Assembly (NCBI GenBank): GCA_900472295.1 | Contig: UCIA01000002.1 | Location: forward strand, 124,001 to 188,000 | Source of the DNA: Hyphomicrobiales bacterium | GTDB taxonomy: Bacteria > Pseudomonadota > Alphaproteobacteria > Rhizobiales > Rhizobiaceae | Direction: 5' to 3' | DNA: 64,000 nt | Shown here: positions 35,611 through 44,719 of the stretch, piece by piece | Layout of the letters: each line of letters starts with the position of its first letter | How positions within the stretch are numbered: position 1 is the stretch's first letter | Program-made: the position numbers and the translations under genes | The notes under the pieces: model-generated | The model's input: only the letters and a program-made list of their open reading frames with translations | Databases searched by the model: none | Told to the model about the DNA's origin: nothing

Positions 35611-36228
35611 TTAGTTCTTCGGTGCTTCCGGCTGGTCACCGTCGGCGGGTGCAGCGCCATCGGCGGGTGCAGCACCGTCAGCCGGGGCAGTTGCGTTATC
35701 CGGCGCGGGCGCTGCCGGAGCCGCGGCCTTCGCGGCGGCTGCCAGCGTCTCGCCGACCTGCTGGGCGAGATCGCGCGCCAGGCCGTTCTGCCAGATGTCG
35801 GCGGCCTTGACCAGTTCGCGCGTCACCGTCGGGCCGCTGTCCAGCAGCTTCTTGCCGGCCGCGGAACTGTAGAAGGTGGCGATGTCATTGAGTTCCTGTT
35901 CGGAGAACACCTTGGCGTAGGCGAGTGCCGCTTCCTTCTCCAGATCGGCACGGCGCGAGGCCAGCGCCAGCGCCTTCTCGGAGATGGTCTTGCCGATCAG
36001 CTCCTGCATATCCGGATTCTTCTGGATCAGTTGCTGCTCGAGTGCTGCAGCCGCCTGCGGCAGGATGTTGTCGAACGGGTCGGTCGCGTGGATGGCGGTG
36101 ACCGCGGCGCGCGCCGCCTTCAGGTGCGATTCGGTAACATCCTGCGAAAACGCCGGCGCGGTAAACGCCAGGACAGCCGAAGCCGCCACGATGGCGGAGA
36201 ATTGGCGAACCCGTTTATGCAACATCAT
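35611..36228 (-). CDS. DUF2059 family secreted protein
   Basis: About 205 residues: signal peptide ending TAPAFSQ, then a helical DUF2059 domain ([61 protein letters not shown]). The C-terminal 50 residues are a low-complexity Ala/Pro/Asp tail with three APADGA repeats, which may span the periplasm or peptidoglycan. The start overlaps the rpiA end by 14 bases, so it is translated from the same transcript. Function unknown. Confidence 0.88.
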   Translation of the reverse strand: MMLHKRVRQFSAIVAASAVLAFTAPAFSQDVTESHLKAARAAVTAIHATDPFDNILPQAAAALEQQLIQKNPDMQELIGKTISEKALALASRRADLEKEAALAYAKVFSEQELNDIATFYSSAAGKKLLDSGPTVTRELVKAADIWQNGLARDLAQQVGETLAAAAKAAAPAAPAPDNATAPADGAAPADGAAPADGDQPEAPKN

Positions 36229-36946
36229 GGTCGGTAGAACTCCCTGGTTTTCGGGCGGCATGGACGGTTTTGATGCCGTCGCCACCGGCGATGATGGCCG
36301 CTGACGCCAGCCCGATGAAAAGACCATGCTCGACCACGCCGGGAATGGCATGGAGAGCATTCGAAAGCGCTCTTGTATCCGGAATGCGGCCAAAAGATGC
36401 ATCGAGGATAAAATGGCCGCCGTCTGTAACAAAAGGCTCGCCGCCCGTCATCCTCAATGTAACCGGACCGGAAAGATCGAGGCTTTTGGCCGCTGCCGCG
36501 ACCGCGATTTCAGTGGCGCGCAGACCGAATTGATTGACTTCGATCGGCAGCGGAAAACGGCCGAGCGTCTCGACCATTTTCGACTTGTCGGCAATGACGA
36601 TCATGCGCTGCGATGCCGCCGCGACGATCTTCTCGCGCAGCAGTGCGCCGCCGCCGCCCTTGATCAGGGTCAGCGCCGGATCGACCTCGTCGGCGCCGTC
36701 GACGGTGAGATCGAGTTCGGGCGTTTCCTCCAGCGTCGACAGCGGCACGCCCAGTTCGCGGCAGAGGGCTGCGGTGCGTTCGGACGTCGGCACGCCGATA
36801 ATGGTCATCCCGGTGGCGACTTTCTCGGCCAGCAGCCGCACAAACTCTTCCGCGGTGGTACCAGTGCCGATGCCGAGCCGCATGCCGTTGCTGACATGGG
36901 CAAGCGCTGCCCGCGCGGCCTCGACCTTCAACTGCCTCGCATCCAT
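36215..36946 (-). CDS. rpiA: Ribose-5-phosphate isomerase A
   Basis: A 243-residue enzyme that interconverts ribose 5-phosphate and ribulose 5-phosphate in the pentose phosphate pathway. Motifs: [52 protein letters not shown] and [13 protein letters not shown], together the active site and phosphate loop. The start is the ATG at 36946 ([15 protein letters not shown]); the frame is open further upstream but only antisense to gph. Cotranscribed with the DUF2059 gene, divergent from gph. Confidence 0.94.
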   Translation of the reverse strand: MDARQLKVEAARAALAHVSNGMRLGIGTGTTAEEFVRLLAEKVATGMTIIGVPTSERTAALCRELGVPLSTLEETPELDLTVDGADEVDPALTLIKGGGGALLREKIVAAASQRMIVIADKSKMVETLGRFPLPIEVNQFGLRATEIAVAAAAKSLDLSGPVTLRMTGGEPFVTDGGHFILDASFGRIPDTRALSNALHAIPGVVEHGLFIGLASAAIIAGGDGIKTVHAARKPGSSTDHDVA

Positions 36947-37082
36947 GCTTGCCCCGGGGGTTTCTTCTGGTTGCGCGCTCGTAGCATTTTTGTCCGCCGG
37001 GTCAAAGACATTGGCTGTCGACTTGCCTGAATGAAACGCAGCCGCTATCGCGTGCCCGACAATGCTTCGCACAGGACAGGCC

Positions 37083-37766
37083 ATGACCAGACCGATCATC
37101 GTGTTCGACCTCGACGGGACGCTGATCGACACGGCGCCGGATCTGCTCGACAGCCTCAACCACAGCCTTGCCGCCAGCGAGCTCGCGGCTGTCGACGAGA
37201 CGGGCTTCCGGCGTTTTGTCGGCCAGGGCGGGCGGGTGATGATCGAGCGAGCGCACATTGCGCAGCAGAAATCGCTTGGCGTCGAGGAGCATGACCGGCT
37301 GCTAAAGCTGTTTCTCGACCACTACACGCTCAACATTCCCGGCAAGTCGCGCCCCTACCCCGGCGTGGTCGAGGCGATCGCCCGCTTCGAGAAGGCGGGC
37401 TATCTCCTCGCCATCTGCACCAACAAATATGAGGCGAATTCGAAAGCGCTGATCGAGGCGCTCGGCCTGACAAAGCATTTCGCCGCGATCGCCGGCCAGG
37501 ACACCTTCGCCTTCCGCAAGCCCGATCCGCGGCATTTGACCGAAACCATCCGGCTCGCCGGCGGTGATCCGGACCGCGCGCTGATGGTCGGCGATTCGCA
37601 GACCGACATCGACACGGCCAAGGCCGCCGGCATTCCCGTGGTCGCCGTCGATTTCGGCTATACCGACCGGCATGTGCGGGAATTCGAGCCGTCGGCGGTG
37701 ATTTCGCATTTCGACGCGCTGACGCTGGACCTTGCGGAACGGCTGATTGCAGCGGCGGGCGGCTGA
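37083..37766 (+). CDS. gph: Phosphoglycolate phosphatase
   Basis: A 227-residue HAD-family hydrolase: nucleophile motif [16 protein letters not shown], motif [11 protein letters not shown], motif III Lys in [15 protein letters not shown], and motif [16 protein letters not shown]. Matches bacterial Gph, which removes 2-phosphoglycolate formed by DNA repair or oxygenation. It is divergent from rpiA, as often seen in rhizobia. Start ATG 37083 follows ACAGGACAGGCC. Alternative HAD substrates cannot be excluded. Confidence 0.9.
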   Translation: MTRPIIVFDLDGTLIDTAPDLLDSLNHSLAASELAAVDETGFRRFVGQGGRVMIERAHIAQQKSLGVEEHDRLLKLFLDHYTLNIPGKSRPYPGVVEAIARFEKAGYLLAICTNKYEANSKALIEALGLTKHFAAIAGQDTFAFRKPDPRHLTETIRLAGGDPDRALMVGDSQTDIDTAKAAGIPVVAVDFGYTDRHVREFEPSAVISHFDALTLDLAERLIAAAGG

Positions 37767-37893
37767 CCCACGGCGATGCTGCGGATCCCTGTCGACAGCA
37801 TCGAAATCCCAGCCGGAATGCCCGCGACATCGCCTTGACTTCAGCCACATGCCTCCCTTATATCGCGGCTCGCTTGGCCTTCGGGCAACGAGC

Positions 37894-37968
37894 GGGCGAT
37901 TAGCTCAGCGGGAGAGCACACCCTTCACACGGGTGGGGTCGCAGGTTCAATCCCTGCATCGCCCACCA
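37894..37968 (+). tRNA. tRNA-Val (anticodon CAC)
   Basis: A full cloverleaf: acceptor GGGCGAT with ATCGCCC, D stem GCTC/GAGC, anticodon stem CACCC/GGGTG enclosing TTCACAC (anticodon CAC), T stem GCAGG/CCTGC around TTCAATC, and encoded ACCA at the end. 75 bases including CCA; it reads GUG valine codons. Confidence 0.97.
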
Positions 37969-38033
37969 TTTTTCGTGGAATCCCATTAATCTACTCTGCG
38001 GCGAGTTGCCGGCTTGGCCACTCGGGTTGACAC

Positions 38034-38507
38034 TCAATACCGTGGCCTGTTGTCGGAGACCACGACCAGCCTCCCTCCAACATTCTGGCAGCGTTTGCAG
38101 ACAAGCTTCGATGCCAGCCGCCTTTCGGCGATGAAATCATAGTGCGTTCCATAGGTCTCGATTAGACCATCGAGATCGAGCGGACGTAGATGGCCGCATC
38201 GAGGATTGCCGCAATATGCGCTGAGACCCTTGCCCTGATCGCGAAGCTCGCCAAGCTTCGCGGCCTGAGCGATCGGCAGGACAATAGCTGCCGGATCCAC
38301 CGGATTTGCCACCACCACGAGGATAGATCTGCGAACCGCTGCCCGATCCAGGGCGCCGATCGCCTGGACCGCCTTATCTTGGGCGACGCCAATGAGGGAA
38401 TCGATCTCTTCCATTGCCGCAGTATGCCCGCGGACAAACAGCGCCCTTCGCAGCACGTGCAGCGCATCTCTCGTTTCGCAAAGTGTCGTCCGGAGCGTGA
38501 GAGGCAT
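38034..38507 (-). CDS. Hypothetical protein with C-terminal zinc-ribbon-like motif
   Basis: A 157-residue protein. The N-terminal half is helical (DALHVLRRALFVRGHTAAMEEIDSLIGVAQDKAVQAIGAL). The C-terminal part has YCGNPRCGHLRPLDLDGLIETYG and ASKLVCKRCQNVGGRLVVV: two Cys pairs in the manner of the short zinc-ribbon found in many rhizobial hypotheticals. It follows the DUF982 gene by seven bases, so both are one operon. No function can be assigned. Confidence 0.7.
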   Translation of the reverse strand: MPLTLRTTLCETRDALHVLRRALFVRGHTAAMEEIDSLIGVAQDKAVQAIGALDRAAVRRSILVVVANPVDPAAIVLPIAQAAKLGELRDQGKGLSAYCGNPRCGHLRPLDLDGLIETYGTHYDFIAERRLASKLVCKRCQNVGGRLVVVSDNRPRY

Positions 38508-38514
38508 TTCGCGC

Positions 38515-38775
38515 TCAATTCTTCATGTAGCTATCGGGAAGACATTCGGCTTCGATGGCCGCCGCTATGAAGGCTCGGTGAACGTCCCTGGTGCTGAAAC
38601 ATCCTGCCCGTTCTCCCACCAAGGCAGCAAGCGCGGCCAGAAACATTGGGCCGTCGGATGGCCAGTCATTCGCCAAAGCGTCGGCCATTTGGGGCAGCGT
38701 GGAAAGGACCGAGATCGTGCCATCCCTGGCCTCGATCGGGATTCCCGAAAACATGCTAGGCTGGCTGATTGTCAT
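38515..38775 (-). CDS. DUF982 family protein
   Basis: An 86-residue protein typical of the rhizobial DUF982 family: RDGTISVLSTLPQMADALANDWPSDGPMFLAALAALVG followed by the helix DVHRAFIAAAIEAECLP. GGGAG lies eight bases before the ATG at 38775. DUF982 genes occur in many copies in Rhizobiaceae and relatives, often on plasmids and islands; role unknown. Probably cotranscribed with the zinc-ribbon gene after it. Confidence 0.82.
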   Translation of the reverse strand: MTISQPSMFSGIPIEARDGTISVLSTLPQMADALANDWPSDGPMFLAALAALVGERAGCFSTRDVHRAFIAAAIEAECLPDSYMKN

Positions 38776-39193
38776 TACATAGCTCCCGCTGGGGCGGGAG
38801 AATGTTATGCTCTCTCAAGCATCAGCGCCCGTGCAATGGCTGATGACAAAGTTATTTGAGCACCTAAATAAGTCCGCGTCTATTAACTATGACGTAGAAG
38901 ACGAACGATGTTCGAAATTTAACATCGTGTCGTCATTTACTTGACCGCGCCGGTGCGTTTTTGCAGCCAGTTGCAATCACAGCCTTGCGACCCGCGGGTT
39001 GGTGCACGGCGTTAGGCTGACAGTCGGTCTGCCTTCATATGCAGTGTAATGATGGCACCTTCGCCCGACCAATCCGACGACATTCGCGGCACCAACACGC
39101 GAACGCGGCCGCTAAATGCCCCCTATGTCGCCGTACGGAGCCAGAAGGATCGTTAGCAAGTCCCCAAGCAGTGCACCGCTCGGGCCAGCACGA
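38776..39193. other. Non-coding stretch
   Basis: About 420 bases with locally AT-rich DNA (38840-38935), which probably includes the promoter of the DUF982 pair. No gene or strong repeat is seen. Confidence 0.5.
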
Positions 39194-39466
39194 CTAACAG
39201 CTGCAGTCAGCCCCCTCCCCACCAAAATTCTTCTGCGCAAAATTCAATGCGCTTGAGTAGCTCGTATAGCTCTGGAACTGGCAGACATTGGAGCCGCGCC
39301 GGACCTTCATCTGCTCGAGATCCCAGAACGAAACCTCGATGCGACGGTCGGCGCAATAGACTGTGTATTTTTCAGGTTCCAGCGCGCGCGCCTTCTGCAA
39401 CGGCATGGAGACGGCAGGAATGGAAAGTACGGAAAGTGCAAGCATGACGACGTGACGCGTGCGCAT
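39194..39466 (-). CDS. Small secreted Cys-containing protein, unknown
   Basis: A 90-residue protein from the ATG at 39466 (longer frame to 39544 puts a charged stretch before the signal peptide). Signal peptide MRTRHVVMLALSVLSIPAVS..., then EKYTVYCADRRIEVSFWDLEQMKVRRGSNVCQFQSYTSYSSALNFAQKNFGGEGADCSC. Four cysteines could form two disulfides. I do not know the family. It lies 113 bases downstream of the four-gene protease/nuclease operon in the same direction and could be read from it, though it has its own leader. Confidence 0.65.
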   Translation of the reverse strand: MRTRHVVMLALSVLSIPAVSMPLQKARALEPEKYTVYCADRRIEVSFWDLEQMKVRRGSNVCQFQSYTSYSSALNFAQKNFGGEGADCSC

Positions 39467-39578
39467 GGAAAGCCCCTGGAGTGAGAACAGCCCGTATTTT
39501 TGTCGCGACGATAGTGAGCGGCGCATCGCGGCTTTTTTGCGCACAATTGTCCTCGCCCCGTTCGGGCTTTCAGTGTTT

Positions 39579-42263
39579 CTATATGCTGGTCCATATCTCC
39601 AATGTGTTGGCCTTGATGATCGGCACCGCCCGGGCCGTCACCAGTCGGCCGGCGGCGATCGTGAGGTCCGCCGCCAGCAACTCGGCGGCGGCGCGGTCGG
39701 CGTCGCCGTAGGGATTGTAGCGAACCTCGTTTTTGCCGGCGGCAGCGGCCACCCTTTCTTCGCCAGGGTTTGGAATGCCCCAGCCCAGGGCGCGCATTTT
39801 GGCGGAAAGCGCCTGGGCGTCCTCGCGCGCCATGCCGGCGAACTGGACGTAGACCGTCTGCGGGCTCTGCTGGATACGCAGCCGCTCCTTCAAAGTGTTG
39901 AGTGCGTCGCGATCCTGCTCGCCGATAACAGTCTGACCCTCGGCTGCCGAAAGAGCGAGATCGGCAACCGCCCGGCGCGCGCCGGCGAACAGAGGCAGCC
40001 AGTCCGAACGGCTCCACAATTCGGGCGGAACCCCAAGCAAGGTCTCAAGCACGTTGCGGCGCCCCTCCGGCGTCAGGCCGGTCATGCTTTGCAGGCCGGC
40101 CATATCGACAAGAGCCGCCACGACCTTTTGCCGTTCGGACACCGGAAGGTTCGGATTGCCGAGGATGCTAGTCAGTTCCGCACGAAACGCATCGTTTGCG
40201 CCGTCGAGCAGCTTGACGCGTCCCGCCAGCTCGTCGGCCGCGGTTCCATTCGGGCCGGGGTTCTTCAGCGAATCCGTCCATTGGATGAGAGTGCCAAAAG
40301 TCAGGCCTGTGCGCTTTTCAAGCGCGGCAACGGTGAGCCGGTACTTATCGGGATCGAATGCGCCCGTTGCGTCGGCCGGAATGAAAAACGCATCGACCTT
40401 GAATTCCGGCTCCCTCACCTCTCCCTTCACGGCGGCCGGCACGGAGGAGACGGCGAGCTTCCAATAGGCGTAAGGCGCCGGCACACCGTCGACCGGCTGG
40501 TCGGCGGGCCGGAAGACGGGCCCGCTGAAGATGGTCACCTGGTTGGCCAGCGGATTATGCTGCGAGCGCACCCAGTTTTCGAGCGGCAGCCACCGGCTGC
40601 CGTAGAAAGCACGCGGCTGCGGCATCGTGTTTGGCAGGAAAGAGGCATATTGCGCCAGCTTGAGCGCCGCCGTTGCCGGATCGCCCGCGAACTCGGGACC
40701 CCAGGCAATGTCGCTGGCACTTGCGAATCGTGCCGCTAGCCAAGGCCGGTCCGCTCGAAAGTACCAGTTGGGACTAGGCTGGTAGTCGACCGACAATCGA
40801 ACGTCGGGTTTCAGTCTGCTGGCGGTGACTTGCAGGGCCAACCTTTGCGACCGATCCAAATTGACCGCTGAATAGATGGCCATGCGATGAGTTCGGCCCA
40901 TGACCAGCGAGTAGTTGATGTAATCAAGCGGCGGCGCCACGGCGTCGCTTATCAGCTCGCCGGTTATCCTGGGCAAGCCGATCGTGGCCCCGATGAAATC
41001 GACCTTGTATCCCGAAAGAACGCTGGGCTGCTTGTCGATATCTTTGCCGAGCAACGGCTTAAGCGCGGTTTGCAGCGGCAACGGCAAATCGTTGAGCTTG
41101 ACCTCGCCGCTATTGACTCGGCCGGCCAGCTCGACAAGCAACGTCTGCTGTAATTCAGGCGTCAACTCCTCCAGCGACATGCGGCCGGCCTTGAGTTGGT
41201 CGGCCATGAACACGATCGCCGATCGCAATGTGGCTTGCGTCGCTTGCTGGTCGGCCAGCCTCCTGTCGGCGTCGGCGACGTTCTGCTTGGCAACTCTAAG
41301 TGCATCCTCGGTCTGCAAACCCGCATCTTTTGCCTCTTTGAGGGCAACGCTGAGCTCGTTATTGAGCTTGACGACTTCGTTCGCCGTCGTTTCGGCCTTG
41401 AGCCGCGCCTCGTCGGCGCTGGACCGCTCCCGGACAGCCTCATTCCTTTGCATGAAGGCAAAATAGGTCGTCCCGGCGAGTATCAATGCCAGGATGGCAA
41501 ACAGCGCGATCAATATGTTCTTGCTGCGATCGCGCTGCTTCTGGCTGTCTGTCTCCGCCTTGGCGCTCTCTTCGACGAACTCGGCAATATCAGGACCTTG
41601 CGGCAGCTCCATCGCCTCCTTCAGCGCCTCGCCGCGCAGGAGATAGCCGGCAAAGCCGGTGTTCTTCCATTGCCTGGCCTGGGCGGCCACGCGGATGCGG
41701 AAGCGCTCGGTCAGCTCGTCCGCACTCAACTCGTCGTCGGATGCGAAACCGTCGCCGGGTCCGGCAGTGTCTTTGGTCGCCACGGTTACCGATTCAGGGA
41801 CGGCGATGGCAACCGTTCCTGTATCGTTGATTTCGCGCGATGCGGATTCGGTTTCGACCGCGATATCAGTTGGCTCGGCTGTCTCGAGGCCGCCGCTGCC
41901 TTCGAAGGGTGCAAGCCGCGTCGGGCTGACATCGGCTGAGGTGATGCTGGGTCGCGTGACCAGTTCGGCGGACCAATAGTCGAGAATGCGTTGGGCCGCA
42001 CGGCGGTCGGATTCCCCGCTGATGGCGCCACCCGCGCGCCGAGCCTTGGCAAGGAAGTCACGGATGGTCTGCGCATCGGGAACGGTGTCGTCGATGCTGG
42101 CTTCCGACGTCTCGGCGCCGGCCTTGTCGCTGCGCTTCATCGAGGGATCGCCGGCTTCGTTGGCGCTGGCGATCCGCATCAGTTCGAGATGCGCGACCCG
42201 GATGTCGCTCAGCGAGACAAACTCGGTCGAGGTTTCGGTGTCTGTCACTATTTCTTCGCTCAT
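39579..42263 (-). CDS. Membrane protein: STAND-associated-like N-terminus, TM, coiled coil, inactive nuclease-like domain
   Basis: 894 residues. Residues about 20-105 (ending AAQRILDYWSAEL) and about 185-235 (QWKNTGFAGYLLRGEALKEA) resemble modules I recall from STAND-type conflict proteins. A membrane helix spans about 249-271 and a coiled coil about 272-345. Residues about 420-610 have the outline of a DNA/RNA non-specific endonuclease (RMAIYSAVNLDRS, SDIAWGPEF, FLPNTMPQPRAFYGSRWLPLENWV), but the DRGH catalytic segment reads RFASAS, without His. The C-terminus has a SPOR-like stretch (PQTVYVQFAGMAREDAQALSAKM). Last gene of the operon, with an ATGA overlap to the gene before. Likely a membrane-bound partner, decoy or sensor of the active nuclease. 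Confidence 0.75.
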   Translation of the reverse strand: MSEEIVTDTETSTEFVSLSDIRVAHLELMRIASANEAGDPSMKRSDKAGAETSEASIDDTVPDAQTIRDFLAKARRAGGAISGESDRRAAQRILDYWSAELVTRPSITSADVSPTRLAPFEGSGGLETAEPTDIAVETESASREINDTGTVAIAVPESVTVATKDTAGPGDGFASDDELSADELTERFRIRVAAQARQWKNTGFAGYLLRGEALKEAMELPQGPDIAEFVEESAKAETDSQKQRDRSKNILIALFAILALILAGTTYFAFMQRNEAVRERSSADEARLKAETTANEVVKLNNELSVALKEAKDAGLQTEDALRVAKQNVADADRRLADQQATQATLRSAIVFMADQLKAGRMSLEELTPELQQTLLVELAGRVNSGEVKLNDLPLPLQTALKPLLGKDIDKQPSVLSGYKVDFIGATIGLPRITGELISDAVAPPLDYINYSLVMGRTHRMAIYSAVNLDRSQRLALQVTASRLKPDVRLSVDYQPSPNWYFRADRPWLAARFASASDIAWGPEFAGDPATAALKLAQYASFLPNTMPQPRAFYGSRWLPLENWVRSQHNPLANQVTIFSGPVFRPADQPVDGVPAPYAYWKLAVSSVPAAVKGEVREPEFKVDAFFIPADATGAFDPDKYRLTVAALEKRTGLTFGTLIQWTDSLKNPGPNGTAADELAGRVKLLDGANDAFRAELTSILGNPNLPVSERQKVVAALVDMAGLQSMTGLTPEGRRNVLETLLGVPPELWSRSDWLPLFAGARRAVADLALSAAEGQTVIGEQDRDALNTLKERLRIQQSPQTVYVQFAGMAREDAQALSAKMRALGWGIPNPGEERVAAAAGKNEVRYNPYGDADRAAAELLAADLTIAAGRLVTARAVPIIKANTLEIWTSI

Positions 42264-43525
42264 GACCCCAGGTCCTCAATGATCTTGTGCAAAGGTGTGC
42301 TGACGCGGACGATCGACGCGCATTCGGTTTTGAGCGCAAGATCGACCTGGACGAAGCGTTGCTGGGCCTCGTCGCGATAGGCTTCGAAGGCAAGGATGAA
42401 AGCGGTGTCGACGGTCTCGCGCGACAGCTGGTCGTTGACGTCGGTGGAGTAGTCGGCAAGCATGGTACGCCACTGTCCGTTCGGGTCGAGGTCGGCGAGA
42501 ACCTTGACCTTCACTTCGAGGTTTCGCCACAGCGGTGAAAACTGGAATGGCAGCGACTTGTCCGCCGCCCCGCCCCCTTCGATCGGCTCGATCAAGTCGG
42601 TGAGACTGGCCAGCTTGTTGTCGATGTCTTGCCACAGCTTATGCTCGACGACGCGCGCATAGATGGTCGAGGACAGCACCTTGATAGCATCGTGCGCGGC
42701 TTTTATCGCAGGCACGGAGGGCTCATCGGCTGGAAGTTTGCCGGCTATCGTTTCGAGTCCCGAGGCCAGGATGCCGAAAGGTAGGTTCTTTGCGGTGACG
42801 AATATCTGCTGGTTCAGTCGCGAGGGTACGACGCGCAGCACCGAGCGCACATCCAGCAAGGCATCGTAAGCGTCAGCCGACGTGTCGGGGATTGCACCCT
42901 GCAGTTTCGTCGCCGCCTGCCCGAGGTCGTCGAGCCATGCCTGCTCGATGTCGCGAAGTGAGGGCCCGGGGGGCAATACTGTGACCTTATCGCGGGCGGA
43001 TGCGCAGAAGAGCCTCAGCTGGTTGAGAAATTTGCGCAGGACGCGGACTTGATTCAAATCAGTGCCCATGTCTCGCCCGGCGATCATGAGGCTCTGGAAG
43101 CTGCCTATGCCGTATTGAAAGCTCTGCAGACCGTCATGCAGGTTCTTGTAAGTTGCAAGAACGTCGATCTGGCTGGTTACGGCGGTGAGCCCATCGCCGG
43201 CGGCGAGTGCGGCCTGGATGTCCTTGGGCTGCTGGTTGACGGCATCGAAGCCGGCGACCGCCGTGTTGACCCGATCGTCGGTCGTCAGGCCGGGCAGCTC
43301 AGGCGTCGGTTTCTCGCCCTTGGCGAGTTCATCGAGATAGGCTTTGCACAGCGCCGCGCATTGCGGGTTTTGCTGAACAACCGTGTCCATCAGCGGTTGC
43401 GACAGCTTCTTGGTCAACGCGTAGTCGAGGATGTTGAACCAGACGGTAAGCGCCGCCCCTTGCAGGTTGATCGCGCCGGCGACGATCCCAGCCTGCTTGG
43501 TCACCTGTAGCCAATCAGGAGGCAA
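42260..43525 (-). CDS. Unknown operon partner, 421 residues or longer
   Basis: A soluble, mainly helical protein that I cannot place in a family. Visible features are a hydrophobic N-terminal helix (AGIVAGAINLQGAALTVWFNILDYAL), a central FLNQLRLFCASARDKVTVLPPGP, and an even distribution of charged helices. It overlaps the next gene by four bases. The start is unclear: the first standard codon is TTG at 43525, but the frame stays open and protein-like for 24 more codons (AIRAYFDLRLQLADLYPLPPDW), with an AGGGGAG ribosome-binding sequence eight bases before an ATC codon at 43573. Its place between protease and membrane nuclease-like protein suggests a structural or regulatory subunit. Confidence 0.65.
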   Translation of the reverse strand: MPPDWLQVTKQAGIVAGAINLQGAALTVWFNILDYALTKKLSQPLMDTVVQQNPQCAALCKAYLDELAKGEKPTPELPGLTTDDRVNTAVAGFDAVNQQPKDIQAALAAGDGLTAVTSQIDVLATYKNLHDGLQSFQYGIGSFQSLMIAGRDMGTDLNQVRVLRKFLNQLRLFCASARDKVTVLPPGPSLRDIEQAWLDDLGQAATKLQGAIPDTSADAYDALLDVRSVLRVVPSRLNQQIFVTAKNLPFGILASGLETIAGKLPADEPSVPAIKAAHDAIKVLSSTIYARVVEHKLWQDIDNKLASLTDLIEPIEGGGAADKSLPFQFSPLWRNLEVKVKVLADLDPNGQWRTMLADYSTDVNDQLSRETVDTAFILAFEAYRDEAQQRFVQVDLALKTECASIVRVSTPLHKIIEDLGS

Positions 43526-43659
43526 TGGGTAGAGATCAGCCAGTTGAAGCCTGAGGTCGAAATAGGCGCGGATCGCTGAAACTCCCCTGGCATATCATTG
43601 CCGCAAACCAATGCGCATCGCGATTGAACCCCGAGATGCGCCGCCGGTCCATGGGCATC

Positions 43660-44643
43660 CTATGCGGGTTTGGCCGCAAGGTCCTGGATGATGGTGTCGA
43701 TCGCGATGCCTTCGTTGCGGTAGAACGTGCTCTTGGTAGCCGCGTTGGGCTCGGTGAGCCAGCCTCCGCTGTGATGCAGCGCAATCAGGTTCCAGTCGGT
43801 GTCGAAGACCGGCGAGCCCGACGAACCCGGCAGCGTGTCGGTCAGATACTGGACGCGGCCACCGCCGACGAAGGCCACAACATTGGCGACGAATGAAATC
43901 TGTTTCTGCGCGCCGCCGGGATGCTGGATGATGTTGACGTGATCGCCGGTCTTGACGGTGATGTGCTTCATGTCCAGCTCGCCCCATTTGGAGGCATCGC
44001 CCTTGATGCGAACGGCCGACCAGTCATTGTCCTTGGAGGTGCGAAAGAGCGCGTCAGGGTCGAGAGTGAATTCTTCCAGCGGTGCGTCGAGACCGGCAAC
44101 GGTCCGCTGATAATTGAACTGGGCCACCGAGCCCGCCGCCGAGGCGGCGTCGGGCAGCACGTGGTTGTTGGTGATCAAGACCCCGCCGGAGGTCATGAAC
44201 CCCGTACCCGAACTGCCGTCGGTACGCTTGATGCGCACCACCGATTTCGCCCTGATGAGGCCGAGTTCGAGATAGCTGATCGATACCAGCGTGCTCTTGT
44301 TGCCGAGGATTTTTTCGAGCTGGGCGGGCGCCGTCGCGCCGCTCCAATTGGCGGTGGCGGGTCCTTCGACCGGCGGCGGCGGCGCATGCTGCTTTGCCTG
44401 CAGCAAAGCCTCGTCGCCCGGATTCTCATCAAGCGCAAAGGCGATGAGAGCGTCGGCCTTGGCCTCCTGTTTTGCGCGCTGGACGATCGCGAACCAGTTG
44501 TTGATCGCCTTGCCGTCAAAGGTGATTTGGGCCGTCGACAGTCCGACGCCTTTGGCAACACGCACGCCGTCGCCGATCATCGGGTAGAGATTGGCGAGAA
44601 TCCGGTTGAGGCTTGTCAGCTCTGCTTGCGTCCATTCGGTCAC
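43660..44643 (-). CDS. EAD1-type adaptor domain fused to trypsin-like serine protease
   Basis: 327 residues. Residues 1-85 match the effector-associated domain 1 pattern (LTSLNRILANLYPMIGDGVRV..., AINNWFAIVQRAKQEAKADALIAFALDENPGDEAL), an adaptor of bacterial conflict systems thought to join effectors to partners carrying the same domain. After a Pro-rich linker, residues about 125-320 form a trypsin fold with the triad His161 (LITNNHVLPD), Asp207 (KDNDWSAVRI) and Ser275 (LPGSSGSPVF). The start is the GTG at 44643 with AGAGGA upstream. No signal peptide, so it acts in the cytoplasm, unlike most trypsins. Second gene of the operon. Confidence 0.85.
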   Translation of the reverse strand: MTEWTQAELTSLNRILANLYPMIGDGVRVAKGVGLSTAQITFDGKAINNWFAIVQRAKQEAKADALIAFALDENPGDEALLQAKQHAPPPPVEGPATANWSGATAPAQLEKILGNKSTLVSISYLELGLIRAKSVVRIKRTDGSSGTGFMTSGGVLITNNHVLPDAASAAGSVAQFNYQRTVAGLDAPLEEFTLDPDALFRTSKDNDWSAVRIKGDASKWGELDMKHITVKTGDHVNIIQHPGGAQKQISFVANVVAFVGGGRVQYLTDTLPGSSGSPVFDTDWNLIALHHSGGWLTEPNAATKSTFYRNEGIAIDTIIQDLAAKPA

Positions 44644-44719
44644 GGGATGTCCTCTAGGCAATCTGCGTTTCGATGATGTGTGACCAACGGCTGTCCCGGC
44701 GTCCGCGCGACCATCTCGG

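Noticed and set aside
37894..39193. Integrated island at the tRNA-Val 3' end
   Set aside because: DUF982 and zinc-ribbon genes follow the tRNA, but there is no integrase and no repeat of the tRNA 3' end within the window.
43536..43784. Short leftward frame between the EAD1-protease and unknown genes
   Set aside because: It lies in another frame and mostly overlaps the end of the EAD1-protease gene; the frame of the unknown protein reads more like protein here.
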